From NCBI RefSeq assembly GCF_003533305.1, contig NZ_DOEH01000019.1, forward strand, positions 64,756 to 128,755: a DNA stretch of 64,000 nucleotides, given 5' to 3'. The first letter of the stretch is position 1. Every line of letters starts with the position of its first letter. Under the pieces are notes generated by a model that did not search any database, was not told where the DNA came from, and worked only from the letters and a program-made list of their open reading frames with translations. This document shows, piece after piece, positions 7,035 to 17,010 of the stretch. A program made the translations under genes and the position numbers. Source of the DNA: Providencia sp. Its GTDB lineage: Bacteria; Pseudomonadota; Gammaproteobacteria; Enterobacterales; Enterobacteriaceae.

Positions 7035-9542
7035 ATGAGAAGCTATATATCACAGCCATTATTATTACTGGTATTATTTTCTATGTCTATCATCAGCGCC
7101 CATGCTGCAGTTGATGATGATGACATGGAATTTAACCCTGCATTTATTAAAAACTATGCCGTAAGTAGTGACGCCTCTCTCGACAATTTCATCAGTAACA
7201 ATGATGATACTCCGGGCCTATATAGCTTAGATATTGATGTAAACGAGCAATTTGTAGATAGATTACTCGTTAAGCTTGAAAAATCGGATGATATATTACA
7301 AATTTGCTTAACTGAAAAACTTATAAATTCCCTTGGCATCATCGATTCACTAATGGAAAGTTATAATAAAAAAATCGAAAGTAATGGTAATGACACCTGT
7401 GTATTTCTTTCGGCATTGATTCCTGAATCTTCTTTTAATTTTAACTTTAGCAAACAACAACTTTCAATTACTATTCCACAAAGAGATTTGATAAAAAATA
7501 TCGCTCCTGAAAATAATCCTGCTAATTGGAATGAAGGTAATGCTGTAATCTTTAGTAATTATTCTTTCAACCGCTATACTACCCGAGCAGAAGGCTACTC
7601 CAAAACAACTAATTCACTCAGTTTAAACTCAGGTATTAACCTTTTTAAATGGCGATTACGTCATGACAGTCAAATTTATGATGATCAGTACACCGCTATA
7701 AATACTTACCTAGAAAGAGATGTAGACCTAATTAAAAGTAAACTTACCTTTGGTGATTTTTATTCAGGTTCTATTTTTTCCAATGGGAGCTCATTACGAG
7801 GCGTTCGCTTGCGTAATGATAACAGTATGTTATCAAATAGGGAAACTGGCTTCGCGCCCTCTATTCAGGGTATAGCAAAATCGCAAGCACAAATTAAAGT
7901 TTACTTACCGAACTCAAATACAGAAATTTATAGTACCGTAGTTCCTGCTGGACCATTTGAAATTAATGATTTATTACCCATTTACTACTCTGGTGACTTA
8001 CTTGTTGAAATCATAGAATCTAATGGGGAAATTCAAAAAATGTTAATCCCTATCCAAAGTGGCTTATCTTTTACACGACCTGGTAAAATAGATTTTGATA
8101 TAGGCGCCGGTAAATTACGTTATAAAGATAGTGTCTTTGGTGACCCCATTTTTGATGCATCAATGCGTTACGGTGTGAATAACTATCTTTCAACTTCTCT
8201 AGGGACAATTGCTAGCCAAGATTATTTATCTAATGCATTAGGTGTTACTGTTAATACCAATCTAGGTGCTTTCAATGCTGAAATGCTCCATTCAAAAGCT
8301 AAACTAAAAAATAGTAATAAAAATTTAGAAGGTAATGCCTATAAACTAAGCTACAGTAAATCTTTTGCTGAAACTAAAACCTATATTAATTTATCTTCAA
8401 TTCAGTACGATTCGAAAAACTATACTAATGCCTATACTGCAATGCAGATGAACCAAAATGATTCCGACTATAATAATCAACAACAAAATAATAAATATAA
8501 ATTAAAAACACAGTATACCTTATCAATGAGCCAACGCCTTCCTTATCAGTTAGGTAATTTGAACCTCAGCGGATCGCTTGCCGACTATTGGAATGGTAGC
8601 AGTCAAAATAAACAATACACTGTATCTTATAATACAAATATTCGTGATATTGGACTCACTACCTCTTTACAGAAAATTAATAATCAATTTAATAATGATA
8701 CTTTATTTTCTATGTCAGTCAGTATTCCACTCTACTCTAATGAGAATACGATGAACCTAACTAGCAGCTATTTATCCGCGAATAAAACTCAAAATCTTGG
8801 TGTCGGTGTGAATGGTGCAATAGGAGAATCTGTTGATTATTTCGTAAACGTCGGACAAGATAAATATGATAATGAACAAAGTCATTATGGTTCAGCCAGC
8901 GTAAATTATAAATCTTCATTTGCTAATTTATCAACAGACTATAGTCAATATCAAGATGCAAAAACGCTTAATCTAAGTGCAAATGGCGCAATCGTCGGGC
9001 ACTCCGGCGGAGTTTTATTTTCGAACACACTAGGTAACTCCTTTGCTATTATCAAAGCTGAAGGAGTAGAAAATGCCCATGTATTAGGTGCTGATACAAC
9101 AACAAACCGTTGGGGATATGCCATACAGCCGAACTTAGTTCCTTATCGTAAAAATTTAGTTGGTATTGATACTAAAGACTTAAGCCAACAATACACCATT
9201 GAAGAATCTAAACAAATGGTTATTCCACGCTCGGGTAGCGCAGTATTCGTTGATTTAAAAACAAAAATTGGCGCACCTATTGTCTTAAGAATTACCGATA
9301 AAAATAATAACCCATTACCATTAGGGGCTACAGTTTATGATGATCAAGACCAATCGCTGACTTTTGTAGGACAAGGCGGAAAAATATTTTTAAATTTAAA
9401 CGCACAGTTACATCATATTTATATCCATACTAATGCAGGCGAACAAGATATTTGCAAGGTTGATCTAGAGGATATCATTGCAAAGAACCTTCATAATGAA
9501 AAAATCACAACCCTTAATTTGACTTGTACAAAAGAGCAATAA
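7035..9542 (+). CDS. Outer-membrane fimbrial usher
   Basis: An 835-residue usher, the 24-strand outer-membrane pore that assembles and secretes pilus subunits. After a signal peptide (about 1-25, ending A-H-A) comes the N-terminal chaperone-binding domain (starts with F-N-P-A-F-I). The middle barrel carries the plug domain region (A-Q-I-K-V-Y-L, G-P-F-E-I-N-D-L), and two C-terminal domains follow, with a Cys pair near the end. Length is normal for the family. The stop codon overlaps the next gene's start by one base (TAATG), so translation of the adhesin gene is coupled. Confidence 0.95.
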   Translation: MRSYISQPLLLLVLFSMSIISAHAAVDDDDMEFNPAFIKNYAVSSDASLDNFISNNDDTPGLYSLDIDVNEQFVDRLLVKLEKSDDILQICLTEKLINSLGIIDSLMESYNKKIESNGNDTCVFLSALIPESSFNFNFSKQQLSITIPQRDLIKNIAPENNPANWNEGNAVIFSNYSFNRYTTRAEGYSKTTNSLSLNSGINLFKWRLRHDSQIYDDQYTAINTYLERDVDLIKSKLTFGDFYSGSIFSNGSSLRGVRLRNDNSMLSNRETGFAPSIQGIAKSQAQIKVYLPNSNTEIYSTVVPAGPFEINDLLPIYYSGDLLVEIIESNGEIQKMLIPIQSGLSFTRPGKIDFDIGAGKLRYKDSVFGDPIFDASMRYGVNNYLSTSLGTIASQDYLSNALGVTVNTNLGAFNAEMLHSKAKLKNSNKNLEGNAYKLSYSKSFAETKTYINLSSIQYDSKNYTNAYTAMQMNQNDSDYNNQQQNNKYKLKTQYTLSMSQRLPYQLGNLNLSGSLADYWNGSSQNKQYTVSYNTNIRDIGLTTSLQKINNQFNNDTLFSMSVSIPLYSNENTMNLTSSYLSANKTQNLGVGVNGAIGESVDYFVNVGQDKYDNEQSHYGSASVNYKSSFANLSTDYSQYQDAKTLNLSANGAIVGHSGGVLFSNTLGNSFAIIKAEGVENAHVLGADTTTNRWGYAIQPNLVPYRKNLVGIDTKDLSQQYTIEESKQMVIPRSGSAVFVDLKTKIGAPIVLRITDKNNNPLPLGATVYDDQDQSLTFVGQGGKIFLNLNAQLHHIYIHTNAGEQDICKVDLEDIIAKNLHNEKITTLNLTCTKEQ

Positions 9543-10732
9543 TGAAAATACCACTGATAGCCAAAATCATATTACTAGTTAGTACATTTATGGTCAGTAC
9601 AACTGGGCTTACCTACAGCATAATTGATGATACTTCAGGACATGTCCCACCGAGATGGCGAGGCTCCAATATTAAAGCTACTTTGGGTACGGTATTATCT
9701 GGCACCTATAATTTTGGTGACATTATTATAGATATTAAAAATAAGCCTATCGAATTATTGTATGTGACTCACTTTCATATGTCATATGCAAAGCCTAGAT
9801 TTAACTGTAATAAAGGTCAATATTATCGAGCAGCTATTACCGCCGATAGTATAGGTGTTGTTCTTGGAGAAAAGGATGGCTATGCCATTCTTCAATCAAA
9901 TATACCAGGTATAGGTTATCGATTAGATATTGGTGGTGCAATTTCAGGAACTTATATAGATCCAGTAGTTTCCCGCTACAGCAAAGTCAGTGCAACAGGC
10001 GCTAATGATATTGAAATGTATTGCCAATCTACCGCTCAATTTGCAATGGCTATCAAAGTAACTTTAGTTCGCACTAATGAGTTACTCAATGATAACGCTT
10101 CTAAAGTATTTATCCCTGTTAATGTTACTCCGTTGTATCCAAGAACAGTCCAACTATTTGATAGTTCGGGTAATCTAGTTCTTAGTGGCACATGGACAAT
10201 CCCTTTAAAAAATGCCAGTAATGCTTCAATTAACTATATTAAAGAATCATGTCGCTACCAATTCTCAAATAGTGAACAAATATTAAATTTAGGCAAAGTC
10301 AGTAGCCAGCAATTTACAGGTCCTGGCAGTACGGCTTATGGTGAAAATGGCCAACAAAAAATTGATATATTAGTTAATTGTTCAGGGACAAACTCAATTC
10401 GTCATATTCGTGCTTCTATTTTTGAAGGAATTTCAGGAAATGAAGCGGATCAAGCTTTGCGTCGTCAGGGTGTATTGCTAAATAATCTAACTGGTCCCAA
10501 TGCAGCAAAAGGTATTGGCGTTCAATTATTAATTAATAATGATATCAAACCATTAGGATCTGACACACAAGATTATGTTAATGATGGCACTCAGTGGGAT
10601 GTCATCGCTGGAAATCAAGCTCTTACTGGTGTATATAATTTTGCGCTTAGTGGTCGTTATTTCCAAATTGATCCTAAAATTCATGAAGGAAAGTTACAAA
10701 CAACGGCAGGTTTCACCTTAATTTATCGCTGA
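9542..10732 (+). CDS. Fimbrial tip adhesin, two-domain
   Basis: A 396-residue protein, the last gene of the operon. I choose the ATG at 9542, which overlaps the usher stop, over an upstream TTG. A signal peptide of about 26 residues precedes an N-terminal receptor-binding domain (roughly 30-220) with no recognised match. A C-terminal pilin domain (about 230-396) follows, with the disulfide pair around C-R-Y-Q and V-N-C-S-G and the ending F-T-L-I-Y-R. The two-domain plan and last-gene position are typical of FimH-like tip adhesins. The receptor is unknown. Confidence 0.85.
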   Translation: MKIPLIAKIILLVSTFMVSTTGLTYSIIDDTSGHVPPRWRGSNIKATLGTVLSGTYNFGDIIIDIKNKPIELLYVTHFHMSYAKPRFNCNKGQYYRAAITADSIGVVLGEKDGYAILQSNIPGIGYRLDIGGAISGTYIDPVVSRYSKVSATGANDIEMYCQSTAQFAMAIKVTLVRTNELLNDNASKVFIPVNVTPLYPRTVQLFDSSGNLVLSGTWTIPLKNASNASINYIKESCRYQFSNSEQILNLGKVSSQQFTGPGSTAYGENGQQKIDILVNCSGTNSIRHIRASIFEGISGNEADQALRRQGVLLNNLTGPNAAKGIGVQLLINNDIKPLGSDTQDYVNDGTQWDVIAGNQALTGVYNFALSGRYFQIDPKIHEGKLQTTAGFTLIYR

Positions 10733-10810
10733 CCTTTAATAGGGTTTGATTAAAGTAACTAACATAATTTATTTATTACATTGTAATACTGAACATTTAT
10801 CTGATACATA

Positions 10811-10843
10811 ATAAGGCCACAATAAATAGTCATGTGGCCTTAT
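10811..10843. terminator. Bidirectional terminator between fimbrial operon 1 and lgoT
   Basis: A perfect 11-bp stem (ATAAGGCCACA / TGTGGCCTTAT) with an 11-base loop lies between two convergent genes and is flanked by A/T-rich tracts on both sides. Confidence 0.75.
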
Positions 10844-10850
10844 TTGATAC

Positions 10851-12212
10851 CTAATGGCTACGGGTATCTGTAATAGGTTGACGTACTAAAAAAATATAAG
10901 CAAATGCGCCTAACAACGTTACACAACTACAAATAATTAACGCTAAATTGAATGAATTAGTTTTATCTAAAATAAACCCTGTCACTATCGGAGCAAAAGA
11001 TGCACAGATAAAACTCGCAAAATTCTGAATACTGCCAACAGAAGCAGTCATCCTTGAAGCTACTGAAACATGAATAAGTCCCCATGCAGAAGTACCCGCA
11101 AAGTGAATACAAAATAGCGCCATACCAATCAGTAAAACTGCAGACATTGATGTCGTAGCCTGTGGCACAATAAAAGTAAATATTGCAGAACAAACCATAC
11201 CAACAACAATGCTTATTTTACGACTTTTTAAAGGAGCCATTCCTTTTTTTACCAACCAATCTGTCGCATATCCATTTAGTAACATTCCTGCTGCGCCAAA
11301 TAAAAATGGAATTGCAGCCATCATCCCTGTGCTTTTTAAATCCAAATTATATGCAGTCTGTAAATAGCCTGGTAACCAAGCTAAATAGAGCCAAGCCGTA
11401 TAATTGATACCGCTAAAGCCCAACATCATTCCCCACATTGTACGATTACGAAATAAGCCTCTCCACTCAGAAAAACTTAATGGATCGCGTTTAACATTAA
11501 CACTTCCCGCATTTAAATAATCTTGTTCATCACTATTTAAGACAACTTCCTCTCTATTGCGATATAACATATACCAGCCTATAGCGAGAAACATTCCCAG
11601 TACACCAATGGTGATAAACATACCCCGCCAACCGATAACTAGCATCATTGCAGCTAGTAATGGTGGGCTTATTGCCATCGCAATTGTCGAAGCCGCATTA
11701 AAATATCCCATAGGGCGACCACGTTCTTTAATATTGAACCAGTCATTAATTACTTTTACTCCACATGGGTTCATTGGCGCTTCACCAATTCCCATTCCGA
11801 TCCGAGCTAATACAAATTGGGTAAATGAATGAACTAGCCCTGACAGGGCTTGAAATAATGACCAAAAAAACATGCCAATACCAAGCATTAACCGAGGCCC
11901 TTTTCTATCAAGCAGTGGGCCACAAGGTAATTGTGCAATACCATAAGCCAATGAAAAAACTGACAATAATATGCCTATTTCAGTTGCACTTAGACCTAGC
12001 TCTTCTCTAATGGTTAAATTTGCTACAGAAAGCGAACTTCTATCAAGATAGTTTATAATGGCAGCTAAAAATAAAAGGATCATTGCTGTCATTTGTATCC
12101 GCTTCAAACGTTTACTTTTTTCAGGTATTGGAATTGTAGTATTCAAATCTTTAGTTTTCTTATCATCACTTAAATTATTTTGATGATTGATAATGCTATC
12201 TGTTTTATCCAC
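10851..12212 (-). CDS. lgoT: L-galactonate:H+ symporter, MFS family
   Basis: A 453-residue, 12-helix major facilitator transporter of the anion:cation (hexuronate/galactonate) group. It closely follows E. coli LgoT (YjjL) as I recall it: N-Y-L-D-R-S-S-L-S-V-A-N-L-T-I-R-E-E-L in helix 1, D-R-K-G-P-R after helix 2, and G-I-G-E-A-P-M-N-P-C-G in helix 4. The start is GTG at 12212 with a GGGAG ribosome site 5 bases upstream. It is divergent from lgoD. The 50-residue hydrophilic head before helix 1 is as in the E. coli protein. It imports L-galactonate for the enzymes encoded next to it. Confidence 0.92.
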   Translation of the reverse strand: MDKTDSIINHQNNLSDDKKTKDLNTTIPIPEKSKRLKRIQMTAMILLFLAAIINYLDRSSLSVANLTIREELGLSATEIGILLSVFSLAYGIAQLPCGPLLDRKGPRLMLGIGMFFWSLFQALSGLVHSFTQFVLARIGMGIGEAPMNPCGVKVINDWFNIKERGRPMGYFNAASTIAMAISPPLLAAMMLVIGWRGMFITIGVLGMFLAIGWYMLYRNREEVVLNSDEQDYLNAGSVNVKRDPLSFSEWRGLFRNRTMWGMMLGFSGINYTAWLYLAWLPGYLQTAYNLDLKSTGMMAAIPFLFGAAGMLLNGYATDWLVKKGMAPLKSRKISIVVGMVCSAIFTFIVPQATTSMSAVLLIGMALFCIHFAGTSAWGLIHVSVASRMTASVGSIQNFASFICASFAPIVTGFILDKTNSFNLALIICSCVTLLGAFAYIFLVRQPITDTRSH

Positions 12213-12574
12213 ATTAACTCCCTATCTTCCCAGAATTATATTCAGATTAGTTAACTAAAATCCTAATTAATTGATTGTTATTTATTTTTTACTTTATTTT
12301 AGATCTAGACGTCATTTTCATGATTTTGTTCAACCTGAGAATATGTGGGAAGACATATTTATAATTTATAATTTCATAAATTCGTGCACTCGATAGTAAT
12401 TTACTGCTTTTTATCGGTACTTAATTATTAATTTAATTTATTTCCCTGCTTTTTATTAATTAAAAACATATTTAATACTGTTTTGTGCGTATTACATCAC
12501 AAATCAAATGGGTATTATTATTATTTTATCCTTTTTAGCTGAAATTAATAGGCATACAAAATAAGGAGAAAACC
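12213..12574. other. Divergent control region between lgoT and lgoD
   Basis: A 362-base AT-rich region that must hold the promoters of lgoT and of lgoD-uxaB, and the LgoR operator. A CRP-like half-conserved site (TGCGT-N6-TCACA, 12486-12501) and a near-palindrome AGTAATTTACT (12395-12405) are candidates. Neither is convincing alone. Confidence 0.5.
12486..12501. promoter_or_regulatory. Possible CRP site upstream of lgoD
   Basis: TGCGT-ATTACA-TCACA matches one arm of the CRP consensus fully and the other arm at three of five positions, 74 bases before lgoD. Catabolite control of a sugar-acid operon is expected, but this call rests on sequence only. Confidence 0.35.
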
Positions 12575-13597
12575 ATGTCAACAATAAATACACTAGTTTG
12601 CCAAGAACCTAAAAAATTAATTTGGGAAAAACGTTCTATTTCAGAACCTAATTCAAATGAAGCTAAAATTAAAATTAAAACAGTGGGAATATGTGGAACC
12701 GATATTCACGCTTGGGGAGGGAATCAACCTTTTTTTAGCTACCCTCGTGTATTAGGGCATGAAATTTGTGGCGAAATTATTCAGCTAGGTTCCAATAAAT
12801 CAGCGTTTAATATTGGACAACAAGTTGCCGTTATTCCCTACGTTGCATGCCAAAAATGTCCTTCTTGTTTAAGTGGTCGCACAAACTGCTGTGAAAATAT
12901 TTCTGTTATCGGTGTCCACCAAGATGGCGGATTTGCAGACTACTTAAATGTTCCGGTTACAAATTTATTATCCGCAGAAGGAATTGCACCAGAAGCCGCA
13001 GCATTAATAGAACCTTTTGCTATTAGCGCGCATGCAGTTCGCCGCGCTGCTGTACAGGCAGATGAAGCAATATTAGTTGTTGGTGCAGGACCTATTGGTT
13101 TAGGTGTTGCCGCCATTGCTCATGCTGACGGTGCTCAGGTTGTTGTAGCAGACACTAGTGAAGCAAGACGCAATCATGTGGATAAATATTTATCACTGCC
13201 AACAGTTGACCCTTCTGCTGATAATTTTGAAGAGCAATTAAAACAATTATTTGCAGGAGCTTTACCTTTAAAAGTTATTGATGCAACGGGTAATCAACAT
13301 GCCATGAATAATACAGTTAACCTGATCCGACACGGCGGAACCATTGTGTTTGTAGGATTATTTAAAGGTAATTTACAAATTTCCGATCCTGATTTTCATA
13401 AAAAAGAAACAACAATGATGGGAAGCCGTAATGCAACGCCAGAAGACTTTGAAAAAGTAGGTCACTTAATGGCTAATAACCAATTAAATGCCGAAATAAT
13501 GTTAACGCACCACTATCAATTTACCTCTCTAGCTGAAATATACGAACAAGAAGTTATTAATAATAGAGAGTTAATTAAAGGCGTTATCCATTTTTAA
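12575..13597 (+). CDS. lgoD: L-galactonate 5-dehydrogenase (zinc-type alcohol dehydrogenase)
   Basis: A 340-residue medium-chain dehydrogenase that oxidises L-galactonate to D-tagaturonate with NAD. Catalytic zinc ligands C40, H62 and E63 (G-I-C-G-T-D, L-G-H-E), the structural-zinc cysteines (C92, C95, C98, and C105/106) and a Rossmann motif G-A-G-P-I-G-L-G near 170 are present. It matches E. coli LgoD (YjjN) almost throughout from memory, including [11 protein letters not shown] strong AAGGAG site precedes the ATG. uxaB follows after 16 bases, so dehydrogenase and tagaturonate reductase are made together. Confidence 0.93.
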   Translation: MSTINTLVCQEPKKLIWEKRSISEPNSNEAKIKIKTVGICGTDIHAWGGNQPFFSYPRVLGHEICGEIIQLGSNKSAFNIGQQVAVIPYVACQKCPSCLSGRTNCCENISVIGVHQDGGFADYLNVPVTNLLSAEGIAPEAAALIEPFAISAHAVRRAAVQADEAILVVGAGPIGLGVAAIAHADGAQVVVADTSEARRNHVDKYLSLPTVDPSADNFEEQLKQLFAGALPLKVIDATGNQHAMNNTVNLIRHGGTIVFVGLFKGNLQISDPDFHKKETTMMGSRNATPEDFEKVGHLMANNQLNAEIMLTHHYQFTSLAEIYEQEVINNRELIKGVIHF

Positions 13598-13613
13598 TAT
13601 TTGGAGCATGAGA

Positions 13614-15059
13614 ATGAAAATATTAAATCGTCAAGATTTTTTAGGGAAGAATTATCCAACTCGTATTATTCAATTTGGTGAAGGCAATTTTTTACGTGCC
13701 TTTATAGGTTGGAGTATTGATATTTTAAATGAAAAAACTAAATTTGATGCAGGTATTACTGTTATTCGCCCTATTAATACGGATTTTCCACCATCATTAA
13801 ATACCCAAGATGGTCTTTACACTACCATTATTCGTGGTTTAAATGAAAATGGTGATAAAATAAGTCAGTCTAGGCTGATCCGTTCTGTCAATAATGAAAT
13901 AAATCCTTATAAAAATTATGATGAATACTTAGCTCTCGCTCAAGATAAAAATATCCGCTTTGTCTTTTCAAATACGACGGAAGCCGGTATTAGTTATCAT
14001 GAAAATGATAAAGTGAATGATAAACCACCAGTCAGTTTTCCAGCTAAACTTACCAGACTTCTGTTAGAGCGATTTAATCATTTTAACGGTGCAGCAGATA
14101 AAGGCTGGGTTATCATACCTTGTGAGTTAATTGATTATAATGGGGATGCCTTAAAAGCATTAATTTTACGTTATGCGCAAGAATGGCAGCTACCCACCGA
14201 ATTTATTCAATGGATAAACACTGCAAATACCTTTTGTTCTACACTCGTTGACCGCATTGTCACCGGTTATCCAAAAGATGAGGCTCAACAATTAGAACAA
14301 GAGCTGGGTTATCATGATGCTTTTTTAGATACCGCCGAATACTTTTATCTATTTGTTATCCAAGGTCCTGAATGGTTAGAACAAGAATTACACCTTGATA
14401 AATACCCAATGAATATTCAAATAGTTGATGACATCAAACCTTATAAAGAACGAAAAGTAGCCATTCTAAATGGTGCTCATACCGCAATGGTACCTATTGC
14501 TTGGCTATGTGGGTTAAATACGGTTGGCGAGGCCATGCAGGATGATGATGTTAGGGAATTTATTGAGAAGTTATTAAGTGAAGATATTATTCCTGTTTTA
14601 GATTTACCTGAAAACCAATTACGCGCTTTTGCTGAAGCAGTTACAAGTCGTTTTCAAAATCCGTATATTCAACACCAGCTCCTTTCTATTGCATTAAATA
14701 GTATGACAAAATTCCGAACTCGTATATTACCTCAGCTTATTTCGGGTATGAATAAAGGTTATATTTCAGAACGTTTAAGTTTTGCTCTTGCAGCACTACT
14801 GGTCTTTTATCGAGGACAGCGTTTTGATGAGTTTTATCCCTTACAAGATGATGATATATGGTTAACACGTTTTACTGAGTTATGGCCACGTGTTGGTAAT
14901 ACACTTGATTCAAAAGAATTTGTTCGTATTATTCTTTCTGATGAAAATCATTGGGAACAAAATTTAAGTAAAAATGACAAACTGGTTGATAAAGTTGCCC
15001 TACACCTTGATGCTATTTTGCAACAAGGCATGAGAGAATCAATCAAATCATTAAAATAA
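13614..15059 (+). CDS. uxaB: Tagaturonate reductase (altronate oxidoreductase)
   Basis: A 481-residue polyol/mannitol-type dehydrogenase converting D-tagaturonate to D-altronate with NADH. It carries the UxaB N-terminus (N-R-Q-D-F, then [14 protein letters not shown]) and the catalytic stretch [19 protein letters not shown] around residue 280. I prefer the ATG at 13614 over the one at 13608, because the GGAG site is 7 bases from the former and only 1 from the latter. In E. coli uxaB is not beside lgoTDR; here it completes the route from L-galactonate to altronate. The dehydratase UxaA is not in this window. Confidence 0.94.
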   Translation: MKILNRQDFLGKNYPTRIIQFGEGNFLRAFIGWSIDILNEKTKFDAGITVIRPINTDFPPSLNTQDGLYTTIIRGLNENGDKISQSRLIRSVNNEINPYKNYDEYLALAQDKNIRFVFSNTTEAGISYHENDKVNDKPPVSFPAKLTRLLLERFNHFNGAADKGWVIIPCELIDYNGDALKALILRYAQEWQLPTEFIQWINTANTFCSTLVDRIVTGYPKDEAQQLEQELGYHDAFLDTAEYFYLFVIQGPEWLEQELHLDKYPMNIQIVDDIKPYKERKVAILNGAHTAMVPIAWLCGLNTVGEAMQDDDVREFIEKLLSEDIIPVLDLPENQLRAFAEAVTSRFQNPYIQHQLLSIALNSMTKFRTRILPQLISGMNKGYISERLSFALAALLVFYRGQRFDEFYPLQDDDIWLTRFTELWPRVGNTLDSKEFVRIILSDENHWEQNLSKNDKLVDKVALHLDAILQQGMRESIKSLK

Positions 15060-15068
15060 TCACCTATT

Positions 15069-15106
15069 CTACACGCGACTTTAACTGTAACTTAAATAGC
15101 GTGTAG
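15069..15106 (+). terminator. Possible terminator after uxaB
   Basis: An 8-bp stem (CTACACGC / GCGTGTAG) with a 22-base loop, followed by a short T stretch, lies between uxaB and lgoR. The large loop makes it weaker than other terminators in this window. Confidence 0.5.
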
Positions 15107-15193
15107 ATATCTTTTGTTACTATAGATCTTTATGATTTAGCGATAAGAAAATATAAAATTACTCGCTCGCAAACTGGAATTTTAAATATTGTC

Positions 15194-16111
15194 ATGGCAA
15201 GAACGCAAAATTTACGACATAAAGTCATTAATCAATTTATTGATGCAATTCGTCATCAGTATATTTGTTCGCCGCTACCTTCCCAATCAGTACTTGCAGA
15301 AATGTATAATGTAAGTCGCACGACAGTTCGCCATGTATTAACCTATCTCACTCGGCAAAAAATATTAGAAAATATTGGCAATGATTACGTCATTATTAGA
15401 AAACCTAACGATGAAGACCTACTTGATACCATTGTTGATCTACCTGATATACAACTCAATGAATTTGAATCCTTTTTTTACAAGTTAATCCAACAAAAAG
15501 AACTTAAGCCTGGAGATAACTTTACTGAATTGCAACTTGCTCATCGAGCCAACGTTAGCCCTGTCGTTGTCAGGGAATTTTTACTGCAATTTTCTCAATA
15601 TAATCTCATTGAAAACTTGCGTCGTGGGCTCTGGAGCCTTAAAACTTTTGAACAGGATCACGCAGAAAAATTATTTGAATTACGTGAACTACTCGAAACC
15701 TATGCACTCACGCGTTTTATGAATTTACCCGCTAATGATAAACGTTGGGTACAAGCTAAAGAATTATTATTTCAACATAGAGAATTAAGAGAAACTATTG
15801 TTGATAATTATCGTGCTTTTTCTGATTTAGACCGTAAATTCCACACCTTGCTTCTCTCTGCTGCGGAAAATCCATTTTTTGACCAATCATTAAATATGGT
15901 TACCATTATATTCCATTTTCATTATCAATGGGACGATAGCGATCTACGTGAACGTAACGCTTTAGCCATTGAAGAACATATGACAATTTTAAGTGCCATC
16001 GTCAGTCACAATGACTTACAAGCAATGAACGAGCTACGCAATCATTTATATACGGCAAAACAATCAATGAAGCGCTCCCTTCAAACATCAATAGCTCAAC
16101 CCTCTAAATAG
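15194..16111 (+). CDS. lgoR: GntR/FadR-family regulator of L-galactonate catabolism
   Basis: A 305-residue regulator resembling E. coli LgoR (YjjM). A GntR winged helix-turn-helix occupies about residues 5-75 (L-P-S-Q-S-V-L-A-E-M-Y-N-V-S-R-T-T-V-R). A second, winged-helix-like stretch lies around 90-150 (R-A-N-V-S-P-V-V-V-R-E-F-L-L), and a helical FadR-type ligand domain follows (F-E-L-R-E-L-L-E near 160). It lies downstream of uxaB on the same strand after a 134-base gap and probably activates lgoT and lgoD-uxaB in response to L-galactonate. No strong ribosome site is seen before the ATG. Confidence 0.88.
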   Translation: MARTQNLRHKVINQFIDAIRHQYICSPLPSQSVLAEMYNVSRTTVRHVLTYLTRQKILENIGNDYVIIRKPNDEDLLDTIVDLPDIQLNEFESFFYKLIQQKELKPGDNFTELQLAHRANVSPVVVREFLLQFSQYNLIENLRRGLWSLKTFEQDHAEKLFELRELLETYALTRFMNLPANDKRWVQAKELLFQHRELRETIVDNYRAFSDLDRKFHTLLLSAAENPFFDQSLNMVTIIFHFHYQWDDSDLRERNALAIEEHMTILSAIVSHNDLQAMNELRNHLYTAKQSMKRSLQTSIAQPSK

Positions 16112-16288
16112 TGGGATTCAGATAAATTATTCACTATTCCTCCAATTTTATTTTTAAATTGAATAATTGATATACATCAATAAAAAAACAATTTCTTCTC
16201 AAATTTAATTTAAAAGGTACATAATAAATATCAGTTAGGGCTAAGTAGGTAGCTATACTATTTTGTCCGGTGATTGTGTAAAACTTAT

Positions 16289-16320
16289 CTATACTTAATA
16301 TTAGCTATACTTAATATTAG
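16289..16320 (+). repeat. Perfect tandem duplication, 2 x 16 bp
   Basis: The unit CTATACTTAATATTAG occurs twice without a gap (16289-16304, 16305-16320), 50 bases upstream of the Dps-like gene, in its probable promoter. The unit contains a TATACT-like -10 element, so the duplication may double a promoter box. Confidence 0.9.
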
Positions 16321-16370
16321 ATAGATAAACGAGCATCACAAACTAATCCAAACATATTTAGGAGTGAATA

Positions 16371-16895
16371 ATGAGCAAAGCTAAAGAATTGCAAATCCGC
16401 CCACTCAAAACACCAACTGACCTCTCACCTGAAGCGACTAAAGATATTAGTGCCGCTATGAATGCGATATTGGCTGATATTTTTGCTATTTATCTTAAAA
16501 CCAAAAATTTCCATTGGCACATGAGTGGACCGCATTTCCGTGATTATCATCTCCTATTGGATGAGCAGGGAGAACAATTGTACGCAATGACAGATCCTAT
16601 TGCTGAACGTGTACGTAAAATTGGTGGCGTGACGCTACACTCCATAAGCCAGATATCTAAAATGCAAAGAATAAGCGATAACAACGCTGAATATGTTGAA
16701 CCTTTGGATATGTTAGCTGAGCTATGTGAAGATAATAAACTGCTTGCTGCTGAATTTAGAGAAGCCCATGAGGTCTGTTCACAGTATGGTGATTATTCAA
16801 CTACTAGCTTAATTGAAAACTGGATTGATGAAACCGAGCGCCGTGTTTGGTTCTTATTCGAAGCTTGTCGCGAAGCAAAAACTTCTGGTCATTAA
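16371..16895 (+). CDS. Dps-family ferritin-like protein
   Basis: A 174-residue four-helix miniferritin of the Dps family. Such proteins store iron as a dodecamer, consume peroxide at an intersubunit ferroxidase site, and often protect DNA. The ferroxidase residues are visible around residues 51-84: N-F-H-W-H-M-S-G, then D-Y-H-L-L-L-D-E-Q-G-E-Q-L. The sequence is closer to the Dps-like family with Y-N-Y/K-N-F-H-W-H starts than to E. coli Dps, and it lacks that protein's Lys-rich tail, so DNA binding is uncertain. A TTAGGAG site precedes the ATG and a perfect terminator follows. Confidence 0.9.
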   Translation: MSKAKELQIRPLKTPTDLSPEATKDISAAMNAILADIFAIYLKTKNFHWHMSGPHFRDYHLLLDEQGEQLYAMTDPIAERVRKIGGVTLHSISQISKMQRISDNNAEYVEPLDMLAELCEDNKLLAAEFREAHEVCSQYGDYSTTSLIENWIDETERRVWFLFEACREAKTSGH

Positions 16896-16910
16896 TTCTA
16901 TTACCTTTTT

Positions 16911-16945
16911 AAGCCACTTTACTTGTATGTAAAGTGGCTTTTCTC
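16911..16945 (+). terminator. Rho-independent terminator after the Dps-like gene
   Basis: A perfect 12-bp stem (AAGCCACTTTAC / GTAAAGTGGCTT) with a 6-base loop is followed by a T-rich tract. Confidence 0.9.
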
Positions 16946-17010
16946 TTAGGCGTCAAATTACTATTTGCAATATCAACCGATAATATCAGTTAATCTCTTG
17001 TCATTTAAAC

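Noticed and set aside
16911-16945. Small RNA gene
   Set aside because: It is fully explained as the terminator of the Dps-like gene.
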